The notes: a model not told the origin generated them from the sequence alone. 64,000 bases of DNA from Pseudomonas sp. MIACH (GCF_001269925.1 NZ_LHVO01000018.1:248001-312000); one strand, 5' to 3'. Shown: positions 19,301 through 29,166, counted from the stretch's first letter. Numbers and translations: made by a program.

Positions 19301-22300
19301 GTGGTGATCGAGGTCTACACCAACGGCAATTTCAAGGTGGACCTGGGCTTCCCCTACAACCAGGACTTCAGCCGTTCGTTCGCGGTCCAGGCTTATATCT
19401 TTATCGGGCGCGGCGGGGTCTACTTCGGCCTGCTCGATGGGGTCACGTCGAGCCAGGTGCCACGCATCAGCAACGGTACCTTCTCGCCGGTACTGGAGCT
19501 GGGCATCGGCCTGGCGGTGGGGGTGGGCAAGGAGATTCGCGCCGGGATCCTCGGCGGCGGTGCCTATGTCGAAGTGCAGGTGATCTTCCAGGGTGTGCTC
19601 GGCTGGTTCAACCCGTCCAGCGCCGGGCTGCCGTCGGCCCAGTATTTCCGCGCCCAGGGCATCGCCGCCCTGCATGGCAAGGTCTACGGCTACGTGGATT
19701 TCAAAGTGATCAAGGTCTCGCTCAGCCTTGAGGCCTATGCCCAGGTCAGCGCGCTGTTCGAGTGCTACCGGCCCACCGAATTCACCCTCAAGGTTTCGGT
19801 GCGCGCCGAGGCCAAGGTGAAGATCCTGTTCATCAAAATTTCGTTCAGTTTCCATGTCTCGCTGGAGCTGTCCTTCACCCTTGGCTCGGTGCAGCAGACG
19901 CCATGGATCGTCGCGCCGGGCGGCGACCCCAAGGGCTTCCAGAGCAGTCGCCTGTTGGCGCCGCCGGGACGCGCCGGCAGCCTGTCCGGCGGCTATGGCC
20001 CACGGGCGCGGCGCAATCGCGCGCAGCGGGTCGCAGTGCTCAGTGCTCAGCATCTGCACCAGGTGCTGCTGCGCAAGCGCGCGAGCAATGCCCTGGCGCG
20101 GGTCGAGCGCAGTGATTGGAACTGGGACCCAAGCCGCAGCCAGTGGATCGACGGCATGCCGCGCAGCGCCCTGCTCTATTTGCTGCCGAGCATTTCCATC
20201 GGCGAACTGCCGGTGTCCTGGAGCGGCCCGGCCCAGGCCGATGCGGCGCCCAAGTACCGCGTGGCGTTCATTCTCTGCGCCAACTCCGGGGTCGACCCAC
20301 TGGCACCTACCGCCCGTGCCGAAGCCCGGCGTTCAGCACGGCAGCACGCCCTCGCCGCCAGCGCCGAGGACACAGCGAGCCTGACCTCGGACCTGTGGGT
20401 GCGCACCGTGCTGCTCTATGCGCTGTACGCCATTCCCGATGGCCCACGGGCCGAGACCGATACGCTTACCGCCGGCCAACTGGCCCTGCTCGCCGCCTTC
20501 CTCAACGATCCGCAAGGCACCGACGTGGCCTTTGCCTGGACCAAGCTGGACACCCTGTTCGCCACCAACCTGCACCTGCTGTTGGGGGCTGATCCGGGGG
20601 CCATCCCCGAAGTCGGCGGCATGGTCGCTCCCCTGCCACCGTGCCTGACCCGTAGCGGCACGCCGGGCGGCACCCTGAACTTCGCCGAGGTCAATCCGAT
20701 CGGTCCCGTGTACGAATGGCAACTGGCGCAGTACATGGGCCAGTACCTGCCGGTAGGCGGTGCCAGCGGGCCGCGTCCGGCACTCGACGATCCGACGACC
20801 GTGGAGTCCTTCCCGACCTTCATCTTCCGCGACTACTGCCTGATGTTGGCCAAAGCCGCCGTGCAAGAAGCCGGGGATCTGCTGGCCAGCAGCCAGGTCA
20901 GCGTCGCTGACAATGGCAGCGGCCAGGGGCAGTCCCTGGCGCAACTGGCGGCGAGCTTCGCCAGTGCGACCCTCGACTACCCGGTACGCGCCGGGGATAC
21001 CGTAGAAAGCGTGGCCCAGGCTCTTGGCGCCAGCAGCGCCGAGCTGCTGTTCCTCAATCCCACGCTGGAACGTCAGCTGGCCAGCGCACCGGTGGGCAGC
21101 CGCCTGCCGGTGAAGCTGGGCATTGCGCCAGAAGTGCTGGCCGAGGACAACGCCAGTCAAGCCTTCGCACTGCACAGCGTCGAGCTGGGCACTTTGATTC
21201 ACCAGGCCGCCAGCGGCGAAACCCTGGACGCGATTGCCGGCCTGTTCAACCTGGCCAACAGCAGCCTGTTGTTCGCCGCCGACGGCAGCGGCCTCGGTGA
21301 ATCCACCGGGCTGCTGGATCCGGCGGTGCCCTTCGACCTGCCGCTGCGAACCTGGCGCAACGGCCCGGCCGACGGGTTGCTGGCCGCCGCCACGGCCTAT
21401 GTACGCTATCGCCGGCCACACCTGCTCGCGGCGGACTGGTATGCCCAGGCCGTGTTCAACGGCAATGCCGAACTGATCGCGAAACTGACCCGCGACGACC
21501 TTAGCCTGGACAGCCAGGAACTGCCGCCGGGCCAGACCCTCAAGGTGCCCCAGGGCTTCAATGCGCTGGAGCCGATCAGCGACTACATCACACAGCCCGG
21601 CGACACCCTTGAGCGTATCGCCGCGACCCTGGCCCTGGTGCAGGTCTACCCCACCCAGTCGCCGCCGCAAGCGCCGGATTGGCAGGACTTCCTCGGCGCC
21701 GTGACCTACCTTGGCAACACCACCTACGAGCTGCCGCTCACCCATGGCCTGTATGCCGCCGCCGGGGAAAGCCTCGGCGACCTCGCCCGGCGCTTGCTGC
21801 TGGATGTCAGTTGGACTTCCAGCAACGACCCGGCGCAGGGCACCTGGCAATACGCCTGGGCAAACATCCTCGACTGGGCCGGCCGGGCCACCTTTCTCGC
21901 GCCCCTGGCCCTGGTACCGGTGCCGAATGCCGTGGCCAAGGCCGGCGAAGGCGAGACCCTGAGCTTTACCCTGCTGGCCAACACCTACGGACTGAGCATT
22001 GCCGATGCCGCCGTGCGCCTGGAAAATCTCGCCGGTCTTTACGCCATCGGTACCGTGCTGAACGTAACCCAGGTACCGGTGATCACCATCGACCGGCTGC
22101 TCGACCAACTGCTCGGCGGCGAAGCCCTGCCGCGTATCGTCAACCAAGGCTCACGCTCGCTGATGGCCGGCCTGCGCGTGCCGAAGCCGGTGACCGACGC
22201 CCAGGGGCATGCGGTCGCCGACCCGCAACAACCCACCCCGCTCTATGACCTCACGGGCCAGCAGTTCGACCTGGCGGTGGACACCTCGCCGGACAAGGCC

Positions 22301-25300
22301 GACGACCCCGCGCTGGACATGACCCTCACCGCCCAAAGCAGTTGGATCAGCCTGGTGGACAGCGCGGTTGTCGGCACCCACGCCATACCAGACAGCCGCT
22401 TCCTGGCGCGCAGCGATATCCCCGTTGGTACGGCGGTGCCCACCGAGGTGGTGCAAAGCCTGACCTACCGCTACAGCAACGCGCAGATCATCGCCATGGG
22501 CCCGGCTACCAGCCTGACCCTGCCAGTGGTCAAGGCGCCAGCGGCCATGGCCCTGGCCGGACGTTCGCCGAAAGCCTACGGCCTGACCCAGCGTATCGAG
22601 CTGCAAACTCCGGTGGTCCTGCCGATTCCCGGCATGGCCACGCCACCTGTGGGCGCCCAACCGACGCTCTGGCCGCTGCCGGCAGATCTGCGAGCCAAGG
22701 CCCTGGCCGGTTCCAGTGTGGCCTACGACCTGCTGACCACTGCCGAAGGCGCCAGCGCCGGACGCGATGCGGTTGCGGTCGAGAGCGCCACCTGGGCCTG
22801 TCGCATCCCGGTGGCGATCAAGCAGATCAACGACGCCCTGACCCTGTTCGCCCTGCAAGGCGTGGACGAAGCCGAGCGCCCTACCTTGCTGGCTTTACGT
22901 GCCTGGCTGGCGGCCGGCGAAGGCAGCGGTACGGTGGTCAAGGTACTGGTCCTGCCGGCGCCGAATGCCGGCAATGCTGCGGGCGTCAGCGTGCTCGACG
23001 GCACGCCGGAACAGACCTGGCTGATCCAGGCCAACCTGTCCACGGAAAGCGTGCCGCGCGCGCCTGACGTCAGCCTCGGTCGGGTCAACAGTCTGGCCCG
23101 TAACGGCGATCCGGCCCCGGCTGCGTCGCTCAATGAGTTGGAGCGTTTCGTTACCCTGCTCTGGGAAGGCAGCGTGGTCGGTGGCACCGGCTACACCTTG
23201 GGCCTTGAAAAAGGCCTGCCAGCCAGTGCGCTGGATGCCAATGGCGTCGCCAGCATCGATCTGCTGGTGATCGCCGGATCCCAGCAGGCCGTCGCGCCTC
23301 AAGGCCGCCGCCTGCTGCCCTTCAATACCTGCGCGGTGGTCGCGCCGGGGCTGGATGCGACCATCGGCACCCTCTATGCCGAGGACCACAACGAAGAGGA
23401 CACCCTTCTCCAGGCCCTGGTACCGGCGGGCAGCGTCGGCTTCAACCTGACCTTGCAGGCGCCGCCGGATGAGGTCGAGAGCAACGCCCAATTACAGGCC
23501 CGCAGACTCTTCAGCCTGCTCGGCACGCAAATTCCGGCCAGCCAGGATTCGCCGTTCGCCATGCCCGCCTCAGGCATGCCGGCACCGCCCACCCCGGTGG
23601 AAAAGGACGCGCCAACGGCGTGGAAACGCCAGCGCCTGATCCGTCGCGGCCTATTGCGCGACAAGCGCCTGGCCGAGGAGGCCGATCCGTACTGGCTGTA
23701 CGAGCAGATCCTGCCGTTGTACCGCTTTGCCACGCCGTCGGCACTGCCGCGCGTGGCTGGCCTGCCCAGCCCGGACGACGATCCTTATCGCGGCTTTGGC
23801 TGGGCCACAAGCCTGCCCTCGGCCCAGGTGGAGCTGAACTTGCAGGACATCTTCGGTAACCAGACCGGCCCCAACCCCGTCGGGCAGGGCCAGGTCAGCT
23901 TGCCCAGCGGCTATACCGATACATTGCTGGGGGTTGGCGACTGGCCGGCGCTGGTCAGTGCCTGGACGGTCAGCGTCAGGGAGACCAAGGTCAGCCTGAG
24001 CATCAGCCTGGAGGCGCGCCCGGCCACGGTGATGCCGTCGCCAAGCCAGCCTGGCGATGCCGCCGCGCAAACCGCCGATCGCCAGGCCGAAGCCTACGCC
24101 AAGGCTTACTACCAACTGGGCCAGCCGCTGAGCGCTGCGGTGGAAACCAGCCTCGACACCAGCGCCGCCCACGCTGTCGAGCAGCAACCGCTATGGCGTT
24201 TCGCCGCCGCGTCCCAGGCCTTCAGCGCCAGCGCATCGCGTCTGGGTGCCGCCCGTGCCCCGGCCAATGCCACCCTCGCCTCGCTGGCCGCGGACTACAG
24301 CCTGCGCTACGCGGAAATGGCCCTGGCCAACGCGCAAGTCCCCATGCAGGCACTGTTCGGTGTCGGCGCCCTGCTGAAGGTGCCGGCCTACGCCCTGTTT
24401 GCCGAAAATGACACGGCGCAGCGCATCGTCGGTATCACCCGCCCCAGCGGCTGGCCGAGCATCACTGCCGAGGCTTTGCTGGCCGCCCCCGAGAACGGCG
24501 AGCTGCCGCTGCGCAGCGGCGCAGTGCTCAAGGTGTCGCCTGCGCTGACCCGCAATACCGCCGACGGCAGCGCTGACCTGGCGACCCTGGCCAATCTCCT
24601 CGGCACCCTGCCGGGGTTGCTGGCCGGAGATAACGCCGGCCTGACCATCCTCACCCCCGGCATCATCTTTTCGGTAGCGGTATCCGAGACCGAGCGGGTC
24701 TCGGTGACAGTGAGCGAGGCCGATGCGCAGACGCCGATCCGCTCGCTGGAGCAGGTCTGCGGTGCCTTCGCCGGCCTTGGGGTGACGATCAGCGTCACCG
24801 ACCTGGGCCAGAGCCATCAGGCGTTGCCGGCAATCTTCCAGGCCAATCAGCTGATTTCCAGCACGGTCTGGGTCGCGGGCCACGACGACAGCCTGGGGCA
24901 CAACGGCAGCGGTCTGGACCAGGCCACCCTGGCGGCGCTGAACACCACCACGACCAATCTGTTCGAGATGGGCGCGCTGCTGTATTTGGGCGATTTTAAC
25001 AACGGCGCCGGTATCAGCGCCGACGGCGCGCAGACCTTGCACCAGTTCGCCGATGCCCACGCCTGCCCGGCGGAACTGCTACTGGGCGGCAACCCGGATC
25101 TTGCGGTGCCGAGCGACGGCGCCTTCGCCCTGCCTGGCCGGGTGAGCTGGCCGAGCAACGATGTCCAACTGCGAGTGCCCTACTCGATCCAGGGCGGCGA
25201 CAGCCTCGACACCATCGCCCCACGCTTCGCCCAGAGTGCCCTGGAGCTGGCCACGGCCAACCTGGAGATGCCTGCGGTGGTCGCCGGTGGCGTGACCTTG

Positions 25301-28219
25301 AGCATCAGCGTCGGCGGCCAGTCCTACAGCCTGACCACCGCCGCCACTGGGCAAAGTCTGGCGGCCACCCTCGGCCAACTGCAGCATCTGGCGCCTGCGG
25401 CGACCCTGACGGATCTGCTGGCAAGCATGGGCGACGATAGCCAGGCACTGCACCTGGGCGCCCTGCTGATCTGCGCCCCTGCGCAATTCACCAGCGCCAC
25501 TGCACCCTCGGCGATTGCCAGGCTGCTCGGTGTCAGCGCCGGCGCCTTCGCCCTGGCCAACGTCGGTACACCGAACCTGATCGCCAGCGGTATCCACCTG
25601 AATGCCCCGCAAGGCCAGGCCAGCGTGATCACCCAGGCCAACGATTGCCTCAACAGCCTGATCGTGCGCTTCGCCGAAGCTGGGGTGCAGGTCAACGCCC
25701 AGGAAATCGTCGAAACCCCGGCGAACGCCGATAAACCATTGTTCGCCGCCGCTGTACCCGCCCTGGTCCCGCCGAGCGGGGTCCGTATCAGCCTGCTGAT
25801 CGGCGCCAGCGGGCCGTATCCGGGGCCGGCCTTCCCGCTCAATGTGAGCCTGACCCTGAGTCGTCCGACGGTGCTGATCAACCCGGACTTCGCCGCCGAC
25901 AACGAAGCAGGCGTGTCGCGCAGCAGCAGTCCGATCCCGGCGCCGCTGGTGCCAGCGGCCGAGGACCAGGGCGGCGGTCTGGCCTTCAACGCCTTTATCG
26001 CCGCCATGCGTGCCGCCCTGCCCGACCTGCGTATCGCCACCGGCCGCGCCCTGGAGGACAGCCGCGACCTGTGGGCGGTGAATTTTGGCGCTGCGGGGAT
26101 TCGCTCGCTGAGCATCGCCGGGACCACCACCGTGCCCGGTGCTCCGGGCCCGCAGCCGCGCTTCTTTGCCCTGACCCCGCTGTACAAGAGCCTGGTCAGC
26201 CGCCAGGGTGTCGGCCTCAACGTCTTGCTGCCCGATGGCACGCTGTCGCAAGCCAGCAGCCAGCACGACTTCCAGGGCATCGATGTGGAGCCTTGGGCCG
26301 GGCGTTTCCTCTCGGATATGGACCGTATCCTCGGCGCCAGCAATGTCGCCGCGCTGTACCGCACCGCAGAGACCCGTCAGACCCTGAGCGACCTGGTGGC
26401 GGTCAAGCGCAAACTGGCCGGGGCTATTCCCGAGGGGCTGGAGCCGGTCCTGGCCATCAGCGACCCGGATGTCATCGCCGGCCAGGCAGCTGCGGCCACC
26501 ACCTTGCAACAGCAACTGGGCATCAGCCTGTCCCGGGCCTGGAGCGCCTCGACCCTGGTGCAACTGAACCGCGAGGTCGATTCGGCCTGGCAAGACCCGA
26601 GCAGTGCATTGCTACCGGCAGATATGTACGGTGGTATCGAAGTCACCAGCGGTGGCGAAGAGCGCTCCTGGAGTATGAGCGCGGGCAAGTGCTGGCTGAC
26701 TGACTTCTCGCCATTCATTACTCTGTTGCTGACCGAGTCCGATCCCGCCAGCCACCGCGCGGTCACCGCCCACATGGCCTTCGGCATCACCGACCTGGAG
26801 CGCAATATCAGCAGCGTCGGCCTGCCCGACGGCTATGCCGCGTCGCAATGGCTGACCTTCGTGCCCCCGCTGGGCGGCAGTGATCTTCCGGCGGCGTTGA
26901 GGGTGGACCTGGGCGAAGTCTCGGTGCCGATTCCGCTGCGGGATTTCCCGGCGCTGCCGGTGATCGTCGAGCAGCGCGCCAGTGCTACCGTGCTGAACGC
27001 CGAACTGCGCCGCAGCCTGCGCAGCCGCCGCGCCCATAGTACCCTGCGCGCGGACAGCGAGGTCAGCCTCGCCAGCCTGGCGCTATGGGACCACCATTTC
27101 ACCTACTCCCATGAGCATGCCGAGCAGGACGATGTCAGCCTGACCCTGAGCTACAACCTGCGCCCCGATCAGGGGATGCGACTGGCGGCCAGCGATGTGG
27201 ATCTGTTCGTCCAGTTGGCGCGTTATATCGTTGTGGCCGATGGCCTTTGGGACATCCTTGGCGAGCTGCCGGAAAGCGGCGCCCTCACGCCGGTGCAGAG
27301 CAATGCGGCCAAGACGCTGCGCGACCTGGCGAGTGCGATCGCCGGCAGTTGGAACGTACGCCTGGTCGACAACCTCGCGGATTCACGCCTGCTGGCCCCG
27401 GCCACCGATCAGTTCAGCTTTCAGGCGCGGGTCACCGACCGGGATGGACCGCAGGCCAGTCGTGAAGTCGCCAGTCTCGGCCTGACGGCGCTGAGCGCTG
27501 GCGTCGGTCCCGACGGGCAATGGCCGCAGGTCTGGGCCCTGACCGCAGCAGGATTGAAGGTGCAATTGGAGCGGACCAGCGTCTCGGCCAGCGAATCCCG
27601 TTATGAGGTGGCGCCGGGTGTCCATATCTCGGCGTCGTGGCCGACCTTCAGCCTGGTCTTTACGCGGCTCAACGTCGCCCGCTGGCAGAACGCGACCGGC
27701 TCGATCCTGGTCCAGCGCAACCAGAAACTGCTGAGCGCCAACGGGCCTTCGACCAACCCGGCGTTCGTGTTCCAGACCGACCGGGTCGAAGCCGCCAGCG
27801 TGGCCACACCGCTCAATACCTGGGACCAGCGGGTGCCGCTGGCGAACGCCCCAACCACCCTCAGCGTGGCCTTGCAGGCGGCCTTCGACAGCCTGTTCGG
27901 CGACGCCGCGAAAAATGGCGGGCTAAGCATCACTGCCGGGGTGGCGTATGCCTACGAACTGGCCACTGACCCGCTGGATCCGAACCACGGACTGGTCGGG
28001 GAAACGCCGGTGTACCTGTATCCCAACCAGACGCTCGACAGCAGTACGGCGGGCAATCTGCAAACGGCGGTGGATACGTGGCGCGGGCAGGCCAATCCGC
28101 AGCGGGATGGCGGGGAATGGGTGTTTTCGTTGACCCTGTATTCATCGCTGGTGGAGGACCGCCGGCCGTTGCTGGTGGTGGGGAATATGTATTTACCGAT
28201 GGTGCTGGAGCAGAATTGA
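16367..28219 (+). CDS. Giant 3950-aa beta-rich protein with LysM-like modules
   Basis: One uninterrupted 11.85-kb frame with GAGG before the ATG. No signal peptide is seen. Residues ~1-1230 are almost entirely alternating beta strands, ending in amphipathic strands such as AKVKILFIKISFSFHVSLEL. A basic linker follows (~1200-1260). From ~1538 to ~3000 come divergent LysM-like modules with the (A/P)GDTxxxIA ... LxxxN ... LxVP pattern, clearest near residues 1538, 1614, 1739, 1857, 2640 and 2950. The rest, to 3950, is unassigned. LysM domains bind N-acetylglucosamine polymers such as peptidoglycan, so a cell-wall or surface role is possible. How it would be exported is not evident. I cannot place it in a named family with confidence. 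Confidence 0.75.
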   Translation: MSVATVYSALNAALHNGVIDLWAASAQAALAPLRGVLGLLGIDGSYPLSSASLSQGLDRVTLTGSGTFGQPGDPRGNRFAVHGQLLYTQAEGDVGIFQVSLAISGAWTFSEFFNPDCLPDSQGKDDSAMGEVIWTPSFLHGLALDVPVFQADSRVGGSLTLSGRLPANDVFDAALDMLAPWPLSLSGTLIMPAGWTDIPVMDLLARAAGSPALNVGSPAPTGGGPSAVALSQLGLELLVRDDLDEARWGRTSFSVINLVGTVSLGRDNAALVANLSTPLRVVGPQWQLTAVFDPNHASVVRGMAQLSTIFGLPALPLPDNFPLLETFKFREVDLTFTSPDGGAIPQLQGLALTIGSEQEWSPPVPFVTLHDIGTRWVWAWGAIKGDGGASRSTGTVSGSVFGTLRFGENANTGKKVDIDVSVSLPQLYIQGQMRSGDYIPIGQAFRYFFGAAGPAVGGLQSAVVSELGFAADPLAQNYSAETLVVFGDPSNESASADQGWDINLVVITLRLEEIGFWIASQNGKVGGGLSGVFSFFPAAAQDDYESPRLVFSADYPIQDPDDPQGWLFVGGLYPGTRINLSDLVAQFLGLGKAPPSVPALTVDRLDVSLSTGDKSYELGGTISMRWTPTLFGTELKISAAASIDIARDGSAPADKPASGRLSGEFSINRIGVEVGMDVGVDEPTYLLKVYVDTIWVQAITAWRGDKDSTTNPRHQVISVQLGGTTLGDMLEYLVNLAAPTLGFTLDSPWDVLKRIELSSFVFTLDPTNNVVEFVYKAKVDLGFGSLSAIGVRYTRAGAGKVELILEGSLLGKSYTGDDALAWDVVNDPPPAVPGTGSALVELRYLGIGQRIRLQNPVATVAGNLALLKQFMQPVENPDNLPSTRSSGVAFSADSQWLIGLDIGLMANTVDLGFLFNDPILYGLSIGLNGEKAGSLAGLRFEILYKKISDDVGMFRVELRLPDALRTFQIGIASLTLGTVVIEVYTNGNFKVDLGFPYNQDFSRSFAVQAYIFIGRGGVYFGLLDGVTSSQVPRISNGTFSPVLELGIGLAVGVGKEIRAGILGGGAYVEVQVIFQGVLGWFNPSSAGLPSAQYFRAQGIAALHGKVYGYVDFKVIKVSLSLEAYAQVSALFECYRPTEFTLKVSVRAEAKVKILFIKISFSFHVSLELSFTLGSVQQTPWIVAPGGDPKGFQSSRLLAPPGRAGSLSGGYGPRARRNRAQRVAVLSAQHLHQVLLRKRASNALARVERSDWNWDPSRSQWIDGMPRSALLYLLPSISIGELPVSWSGPAQADAAPKYRVAFILCANSGVDPLAPTARAEARRSARQHALAASAEDTASLTSDLWVRTVLLYALYAIPDGPRAETDTLTAGQLALLAAFLNDPQGTDVAFAWTKLDTLFATNLHLLLGADPGAIPEVGGMVAPLPPCLTRSGTPGGTLNFAEVNPIGPVYEWQLAQYMGQYLPVGGASGPRPALDDPTTVESFPTFIFRDYCLMLAKAAVQEAGDLLASSQVSVADNGSGQGQSLAQLAASFASATLDYPVRAGDTVESVAQALGASSAELLFLNPTLERQLASAPVGSRLPVKLGIAPEVLAEDNASQAFALHSVELGTLIHQAASGETLDAIAGLFNLANSSLLFAADGSGLGESTGLLDPAVPFDLPLRTWRNGPADGLLAAATAYVRYRRPHLLAADWYAQAVFNGNAELIAKLTRDDLSLDSQELPPGQTLKVPQGFNALEPISDYITQPGDTLERIAATLALVQVYPTQSPPQAPDWQDFLGAVTYLGNTTYELPLTHGLYAAAGESLGDLARRLLLDVSWTSSNDPAQGTWQYAWANILDWAGRATFLAPLALVPVPNAVAKAGEGETLSFTLLANTYGLSIADAAVRLENLAGLYAIGTVLNVTQVPVITIDRLLDQLLGGEALPRIVNQGSRSLMAGLRVPKPVTDAQGHAVADPQQPTPLYDLTGQQFDLAVDTSPDKADDPALDMTLTAQSSWISLVDSAVVGTHAIPDSRFLARSDIPVGTAVPTEVVQSLTYRYSNAQIIAMGPATSLTLPVVKAPAAMALAGRSPKAYGLTQRIELQTPVVLPIPGMATPPVGAQPTLWPLPADLRAKALAGSSVAYDLLTTAEGASAGRDAVAVESATWACRIPVAIKQINDALTLFALQGVDEAERPTLLALRAWLAAGEGSGTVVKVLVLPAPNAGNAAGVSVLDGTPEQTWLIQANLSTESVPRAPDVSLGRVNSLARNGDPAPAASLNELERFVTLLWEGSVVGGTGYTLGLEKGLPASALDANGVASIDLLVIAGSQQAVAPQGRRLLPFNTCAVVAPGLDATIGTLYAEDHNEEDTLLQALVPAGSVGFNLTLQAPPDEVESNAQLQARRLFSLLGTQIPASQDSPFAMPASGMPAPPTPVEKDAPTAWKRQRLIRRGLLRDKRLAEEADPYWLYEQILPLYRFATPSALPRVAGLPSPDDDPYRGFGWATSLPSAQVELNLQDIFGNQTGPNPVGQGQVSLPSGYTDTLLGVGDWPALVSAWTVSVRETKVSLSISLEARPATVMPSPSQPGDAAAQTADRQAEAYAKAYYQLGQPLSAAVETSLDTSAAHAVEQQPLWRFAAASQAFSASASRLGAARAPANATLASLAADYSLRYAEMALANAQVPMQALFGVGALLKVPAYALFAENDTAQRIVGITRPSGWPSITAEALLAAPENGELPLRSGAVLKVSPALTRNTADGSADLATLANLLGTLPGLLAGDNAGLTILTPGIIFSVAVSETERVSVTVSEADAQTPIRSLEQVCGAFAGLGVTISVTDLGQSHQALPAIFQANQLISSTVWVAGHDDSLGHNGSGLDQATLAALNTTTTNLFEMGALLYLGDFNNGAGISADGAQTLHQFADAHACPAELLLGGNPDLAVPSDGAFALPGRVSWPSNDVQLRVPYSIQGGDSLDTIAPRFAQSALELATANLEMPAVVAGGVTLSISVGGQSYSLTTAATGQSLAATLGQLQHLAPAATLTDLLASMGDDSQALHLGALLICAPAQFTSATAPSAIARLLGVSAGAFALANVGTPNLIASGIHLNAPQGQASVITQANDCLNSLIVRFAEAGVQVNAQEIVETPANADKPLFAAAVPALVPPSGVRISLLIGASGPYPGPAFPLNVSLTLSRPTVLINPDFAADNEAGVSRSSSPIPAPLVPAAEDQGGGLAFNAFIAAMRAALPDLRIATGRALEDSRDLWAVNFGAAGIRSLSIAGTTTVPGAPGPQPRFFALTPLYKSLVSRQGVGLNVLLPDGTLSQASSQHDFQGIDVEPWAGRFLSDMDRILGASNVAALYRTAETRQTLSDLVAVKRKLAGAIPEGLEPVLAISDPDVIAGQAAAATTLQQQLGISLSRAWSASTLVQLNREVDSAWQDPSSALLPADMYGGIEVTSGGEERSWSMSAGKCWLTDFSPFITLLLTESDPASHRAVTAHMAFGITDLERNISSVGLPDGYAASQWLTFVPPLGGSDLPAALRVDLGEVSVPIPLRDFPALPVIVEQRASATVLNAELRRSLRSRRAHSTLRADSEVSLASLALWDHHFTYSHEHAEQDDVSLTLSYNLRPDQGMRLAASDVDLFVQLARYIVVADGLWDILGELPESGALTPVQSNAAKTLRDLASAIAGSWNVRLVDNLADSRLLAPATDQFSFQARVTDRDGPQASREVASLGLTALSAGVGPDGQWPQVWALTAAGLKVQLERTSVSASESRYEVAPGVHISASWPTFSLVFTRLNVARWQNATGSILVQRNQKLLSANGPSTNPAFVFQTDRVEAASVATPLNTWDQRVPLANAPTTLSVALQAAFDSLFGDAAKNGGLSITAGVAYAYELATDPLDPNHGLVGETPVYLYPNQTLDSSTAGNLQTAVDTWRGQANPQRDGGEWVFSLTLYSSLVEDRRPLLVVGNMYLPMVLEQN

Positions 28220-28323
28220 AGGCGGTAAGAGGCGACGGGGGGCTCTGTGTTCAGGATCGTTGCAGGTGCACGTCTCGACACAGGGCTCTACGCCTAGCGA
28301 AGTCCAAAGCTGGATGCTCCTTT

Positions 28324-28878
28324 CTAAGGGCATCTAATACTCCTGACCTTGGTTGCGAATCCGGCATCGCGCAGTTCGTTGCAGACCTGGGCTATATTGA
28401 TGGGTGTCAGAAACATGTTATGCGAAAACCATATGCGCTTGGCCAAGGGCAGTTTTTCCAGCGCACCGCCGGCTTTCAGAACACTTAACACAACTGTCGC
28501 GCAACTTTTGCGCAGCGTTTGATAATGCGCATGCGGCTTATCGCGAATGCTCAACCAGGCTGTGCGCATTCCCTGTTCATTGAGTCCATGAAGGGTATAA
28601 ACGACATGCGGTCTAGCGCGTTCTGCCACCACATCCTCTTTTAGAAAAAACTTCGCTTGATGCTCGGACTTGTCAAACAGTCCTGGGCGAAAAGACGGCC
28701 ACCAACTGATGTAGCTGGAGTTGTACACCGATGTACGCCCATGAATGCTGAATTTATAGCAGGCGTATTCAACATTTCTGCCGGTCTTGGGATCGCCGAT
28801 GTACATGGACGCGTGGCCAAAATTTACACCACTGGGATACCATATATAGACAGTTGCACTCACTGGTGCGGTATTCAT
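28324..28878 (-). CDS. Possible permuted NlpC/P60 (papain-fold) enzyme, 184 aa
   Basis: Residues 20-27 read NFGHASMYIG-like, and a cysteine occurs later in KSCATVVLSVLKAGG. A conserved-looking HGRTSVYNSSYISWWPS stretch lies between. His before Cys is the order of circularly permuted NlpC/P60 (YiiX/LRAT-type) amidases, and GHASMYIG resembles their GHVGIYVG motif. This points to a thiol hydrolase or acyltransferase acting on peptides or lipids, but the match is short. GGAGG lies 4 bases before the ATG. No signal peptide. GC is visibly lower than in flanking genes, suggesting transfer. It faces the giant-protein operon with 104 bases between stops; an effector or toxin role is possible but unproven. 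Confidence 0.5.
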   Translation of the reverse strand: MNTAPVSATVYIWYPSGVNFGHASMYIGDPKTGRNVEYACYKFSIHGRTSVYNSSYISWWPSFRPGLFDKSEHQAKFFLKEDVVAERARPHVVYTLHGLNEQGMRTAWLSIRDKPHAHYQTLRKSCATVVLSVLKAGGALEKLPLAKRIWFSHNMFLTPINIAQVCNELRDAGFATKVRSIRCP

Positions 28879-29166
28879 GTTTCCTCCCGTTTATACCCAT
28901 TGAAGTTCGATAACAAAATCGCTGGCGAATCACCCTAAGTAGGGCCTGGCGCATGGCCCCCTTCATGTCTCGATAACGTAACTAAAAAGAGTAATTATTG
29001 GACGTAAATGAAAAAGGTCATCCTCAATTCAATCACTTAAAACCAGCTATTCCCAGCCACCCCCATTCTAAAAAGTCATAATCCTACGTTTTCCTACATG
29101 GTAATCTCGCACGTCTACCCATAGGCTTTGATCGAATGTCGACGATGGCCAGTACCAGGAAAGACC
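28879..29166. other. AT-rich intergenic region, no gene seen
   Basis: A 288-base region between divergent genes, much richer in A/T than the window average. It should hold promoters for both neighbours. I see no RNA gene, operator or repeat that I can name. Confidence 0.5.

Noticed and set aside
17966..20059. A 697-codon minus-strand frame opposite the 3950-aa gene (similar ones at 20333-22147 and 25079-26593)
   Set aside because: Same reason: antisense frames in GC-rich coding DNA, no ribosome site or domain signal.
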